A stretch of DNA of 64,000 nt from Anthopleura xanthogrammica (Eukaryota; Cnidaria; Anthozoa; Actiniaria; Actiniidae). Positions 60,583 to 64,000 of this stretch are shown here, in pieces (positions within the stretch are counted from its first letter, which is position 1; every line of letters begins with the position of its first letter). The stretch spans positions 3,865,571 to 3,929,570 of the forward strand of contig OZ025209.1 of NCBI GenBank assembly GCA_964019055.1. The letters are read 5' to 3'. Made by a program: the position numbers and the translations under genes. Below the pieces are notes generated by a model, which saw nothing but the letters and a program-made list of their open reading frames with translations, was not told the DNA's origin and did no database searches.

Positions 60583-60682
60583 CACAGGTAGCCCAAGCAC
60601 TCTACTTATTGCAAAGCTGCCATAAGCAGAGTGCTTGGGCTACCTGTGGTTAAGGCATGGATGATAAATTTATCATCTATGG
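60583..60682. repeat. Two adjacent hairpins separated by GGTTAAGGCA
   Basis: Hairpin 1 has 21 bp perfect arms CACAGGTAGCCCAAGCACTC/T (60583-60603) and the mirror at 60628-60648, extending to about 27 bp with one mismatch and a 12 nt loop. Hairpin 2 is the palindrome GATGATAAATTTATCATC at about 60660-60680. GTTAAGGCA flanks and separates them three times. Confidence 0.7.
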
Positions 60683-63600
60683 TTAAGGCAATAGCCAGAA
60701 ATCAATATTACGGAAAAGCCGTGATACGGTACCGTAAAATACACCTTTTTATTAAAAAAAAAAAAGAAACATGAAGAATAATCAAGATGGTATGATCTAG
60801 TTTTCGTAAAGCAAGAAATCGGTATAAACATTTGCCCATATTTATCGCTTTATCTTTCAGTGTTATATCGAAAGATTTATAAATTACTGTTATAAGAAAT
60901 ATTTATTATTTTCTATGATTCAGATTCTATAAAATAAAATAAATTATCTGGTAATTGTTTTGTGCTTGTTTCGCACTTTGTTTCCTGAAGAATGTGTTTT
61001 GCGATTCTTTCCTTCTTTCTTTCAGTTTTTTCTTTTCTTCATCTTTTACAGTCCTTTCTTCTTCTTTCTTTCTTCGTTTATTAAGCAGGCGGATTATCAA
61101 AATTATTATTGTAGTTACAACTGTATAATGTATCCTAATGTAGTGATCAGGTAATAAACCATCACTACCATATAGGCAGGATTCGTAAAATAAGCCACAT
61201 GAATATTATGACAGAAGGATAGGGGGGCACGACCCCCCTAATGAACTGTTATTCCAAGCAAACAAATGATGTGAATAATAACACAGCAGTAGTATTACAC
61301 TACAGTTGGCATGAATGATGTTAAGTAAGATGTTAAAATAGTGGAAATCGAAAATCGAAGGGAAGCTAGTGATCTTGTCACGTGCAAGGGGTCTATAGCA
61401 ACATATATATACATATATTTACATTTTTACATCCAATTTATAATTAATAATATATATTTTTCATTTTGTATATCTTAATTAGCATTAAATTAGATTATAT
61501 TAGATTTTAGACATTTTATTGTAAATTGGTATCGAAAAACCCAGTTGGGAATACTAATAAAGTTTATACATATACTTTATACATCTTCTATATATATTTC
61601 AAGTGTTTTCAATGAACGAGTCCCGTAAATGACGTCACCAACAACTAGTCCCAGGCTCCCAAGGTCGCTCGGCTTTTTACTTCGTTTTACCAACTTTGAC
61701 CGTCAAAAAAATAATAAAATCGCAACAGAATCAAAAAAATATTATTGATTATGTGATTTTTAGGGTCAGAACTTTCATATTAAACACAAACTGGCGAACC
61801 CTTATATGCACTTTAATCACTTATCTCGAAAAAAGTGTACAAAGGCTTCAAAAGCAATAAGCTATTCAATTACAAGGAAAACTACCAGTATTGTGTCTAC
61901 AAAGGGATTCGCAACCTCTGTATCAATTTCACGATATGCTCGCCAGTAGTAATAATATCAGAGGTCTGTCTTAAACGACACTTGAATCTTTGTCAGCCGC
62001 ATTTTTAAAGACCCTTAAATCCTGTAAAAATCGATTTCGCGGCTTTCCCTGAAGGCTAAATCACTTTGTACATCTTTCGGCCATCGAAGTCGAAGAACAA
62101 ATGTAGTTCTAGTCTAGCGAATAGTGGCCCATACAGTTTGCCCACGCGGTTTGGAAGTCTGGCCCATCCAAACCGTTAAATTATCCCATTTCAGGATTGT
62201 TTTGGAAAAGTATTTACACTAGCAGTTAATATCAGTATTGAAAGACAAAATACTTAACTTTTTATGTTAGATCCAGGCAGGATGCCTGGACTATTGTCCG
62301 ATGAACGGCACACAAAAATTTTCCTTCGAGGTTGTTGTTTCTTTTGAGGTTGCGGCAAGCAAAAGAGGTTCAATGCTGCGTTAAGCAAACTCAAGTCTGG
62401 AGAAATTACCACGTGACCGGAAGTAACGCAGCGGGAACATAAAACCATTTAATTCCGTTTGGGATTAAATATCCTTTCTTTCTTGTATTTATTCTTTATT
62501 ACCGCTTTTCCAACATTTCCTTGTCTTCTTAATTTTCTTTATTATCCTTCTCTTCATACTTTTCTTTTAAGTCCGTCAATTTCTCTGCGCGCGCCCTGCA
62601 TTTTTTATCGCGGGCTGGTTTGCGTTCGCTCGCTTCTGTTCAAAACAAGTTTGGTATGCAGCCTTCTACCCGTCTACGTGCACACATGTCCTGTTTACAC
62701 ATCATGACGTCAGTCCCGTTCAATATGGTGTTTACTTAGGGTCGTTATTGTTGACAAACAGCATAATTATTGACGTTACTGCAAAGCAGCCATCGACAGT
62801 TTGGATTAGATAGAAAGTCAAACTGTCTGGTTCCATAATATACTCAAGTGAGACTCTGTGAACATCTCTGACTTTTCACCAACTGAAGACCAACGTGTTG
62901 TTCACCTAAGCTGGTTTGCAAAATTTCTGTCTAAAAGACATGTAAAGTTGTCTCAAAGTTTGAGACTAAGAACAGTTCAATTAAATTCTAAATAAGTCTT
63001 TCATTACAACCAACATCAAAAGGAAGGCAAGAGGCGAGCAAAGAGAATTGAAAGGTAAAAAATGCTTCGAGATTCCTTCATCATTCCTCGCTAGTGTTAA
63101 TTGCTAAAACTTTGAAAAACTTTGTTTTTATTGACTTCTTTTGAAGCTCTTTCCTCATAAGAATTATCAAGATAAACTTTGAGAAACTTTAATCGTGTAA
63201 AATGATGTGAATAAGTGGTTAGTTTAAAGCCATTCAACTGCAAAGTGTGTTGTCTGTAACTAAACTCATATGCTTTTATCACGACAACTTTCAGTCGAAT
63301 AAGAATTAAAAAAGAGTACGACCAACTGGTCAAATCATGCAGTAATCGATTCGATGTTAGCTCTGCGAGCAAAACTAGAAAAAAATACTTTGTTAGAACC
63401 AGAGATCTCTTCTGTATTATATTTCTCGCCATCCATGCGATCGATTGATGTCGGTCACGGTGACGGTAAGAAAGGAAAGGAAAGCATTTCAGTGCCAAGT
63501 TGTTACACCTTCCCTTAGCAATCGGCTTCATATGTTCAAGATTCTCTCTTCCCCAACTGAGTCTCTATTAAACTAAAATTATATATATCCTTTGGACTAA

Positions 63601-64000
63601 TTAAGAAATTAGATAACTTAGTTCTTGAGAAACTAATTAACACCGACAAACAAACCATTATAACGGAATTAACTGAAAATTACGAATGAGAAAAAATATA
63701 CAGTGTGTTGACTTTTGAAAAAGAAACTGCCATGCACGGAGTTCATTTTTTAGATACGAATGCGTACGAATACTTAGTTCATTTTTCTGTTTTTAAAAGA
63801 TGCTAAATAAAGTGCTAAAGGTTTGCTCTTACTCTGTGCCCAAGGTCAACTAACTACTGTGGTATTGAATCCAGTCCTTGTTTGTTTGACAACCTTTCAA
63901 TGATGCGAAATGTTAATGTCAGAAATGTTAAGTAAGGTCGACACATTGAAAGTTGATGCCTTTATCAGTTCAAGTCAGTGATAAAGCGTCCTGAGCTCTC

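Larger units (their letters stand above)
59937..64000. other. Intergenic, no gene supported
   Basis: Frames here (longest 144 codons, minus strand 63097-63531) show no family resemblance or splice context I can defend. AATAAA at about 60933 may end the FAM89-like transcript. Repeats are listed separately. CCCCTTG-type family A ends occur alone near 61384-61396. Confidence 0.5.

Noticed and set aside
63097..63531. 144 aa open frame on the minus strand
   Set aside because: No family resemblance, no flanking exons that I can join, and in an AT-rich gene-poor tail. Left as unsupported.

Overview
The window is animal genomic DNA, AT-rich, with spliced genes, GT-AG introns and dense short repeats. 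It most likely comes from an anthozoan cnidarian, possibly a stony coral. This rests on a huge beta-helix receptor with a multi-membrane C-terminus, a DEG/ENaC channel, a secreted fibrinogen-like gene and many short inverted-repeat elements. The species is inference only.

Region 1 (2-18.9 kb) is a compact block of mostly conserved genes arranged as divergent pairs that converge on their neighbours. A small membrane protein (-) is paired with the SLX1 endonuclease subunit (+). NDUFS8 of respiratory complex I (-) is paired with the ciliary transition-zone protein TMEM17 (+). An unrecognised 382-403 aa protein (-) is paired with tektin-1 (+). A seven-exon acid-sensing/DEG-ENaC channel (-) follows. 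I rebuilt exon by exon SLX1 (275 aa), NDUFS8 (210 aa), TMEM17 (204 aa), TEKT1 (402 aa) and the channel (489-503 aa); all reading frames join correctly.

Region 2 (19-34 kb) is gene-poor. It holds an antisense tandem array of decayed terminal exons related to a nearby fibrinogen-domain gene (27.1-28.6 kb), a 1.2 kb homogeneous minisatellite (31.4-32.6 kb), purine tracts and miniature inverted-repeat elements.

Region 3 (33.9-44.8 kb) is THOC1 (-), traced through 23 exons (about 548 aa). Its C-terminal death domain cannot be found. Introns carry SINE-like and MITE-like insertions, a CCAAT-rich triplicate and a cluster of RFX X-box palindromes, one beside a perfect CRE.

Region 4 (45.4-60 kb) has a 1509 aa beta-helix multi-membrane receptor (+) encoded almost wholly in one exon, an intronless beta-1,3-glycosyltransferase (-), a tandem-repeat-filled inverted-repeat element, and a two-exon 512 aa serine-rich protein with a FAM89/LURAP-like leucine segment (+). 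From 60 to 64 kb I see repeats and hairpins but no gene I can support.

The genes do not form one pathway. Two neighbours (TMEM17 and tektin-1) are ciliary, two are DNA or RNA processing factors (SLX1, THOC1), and three make cell-surface or Golgi products. I found no clear new multi-gene system. The observations most worth checking are the exon-derived array, the X-box/CRE cluster, the THOC1 truncation and the start-codon motif shared by divergent promoters.
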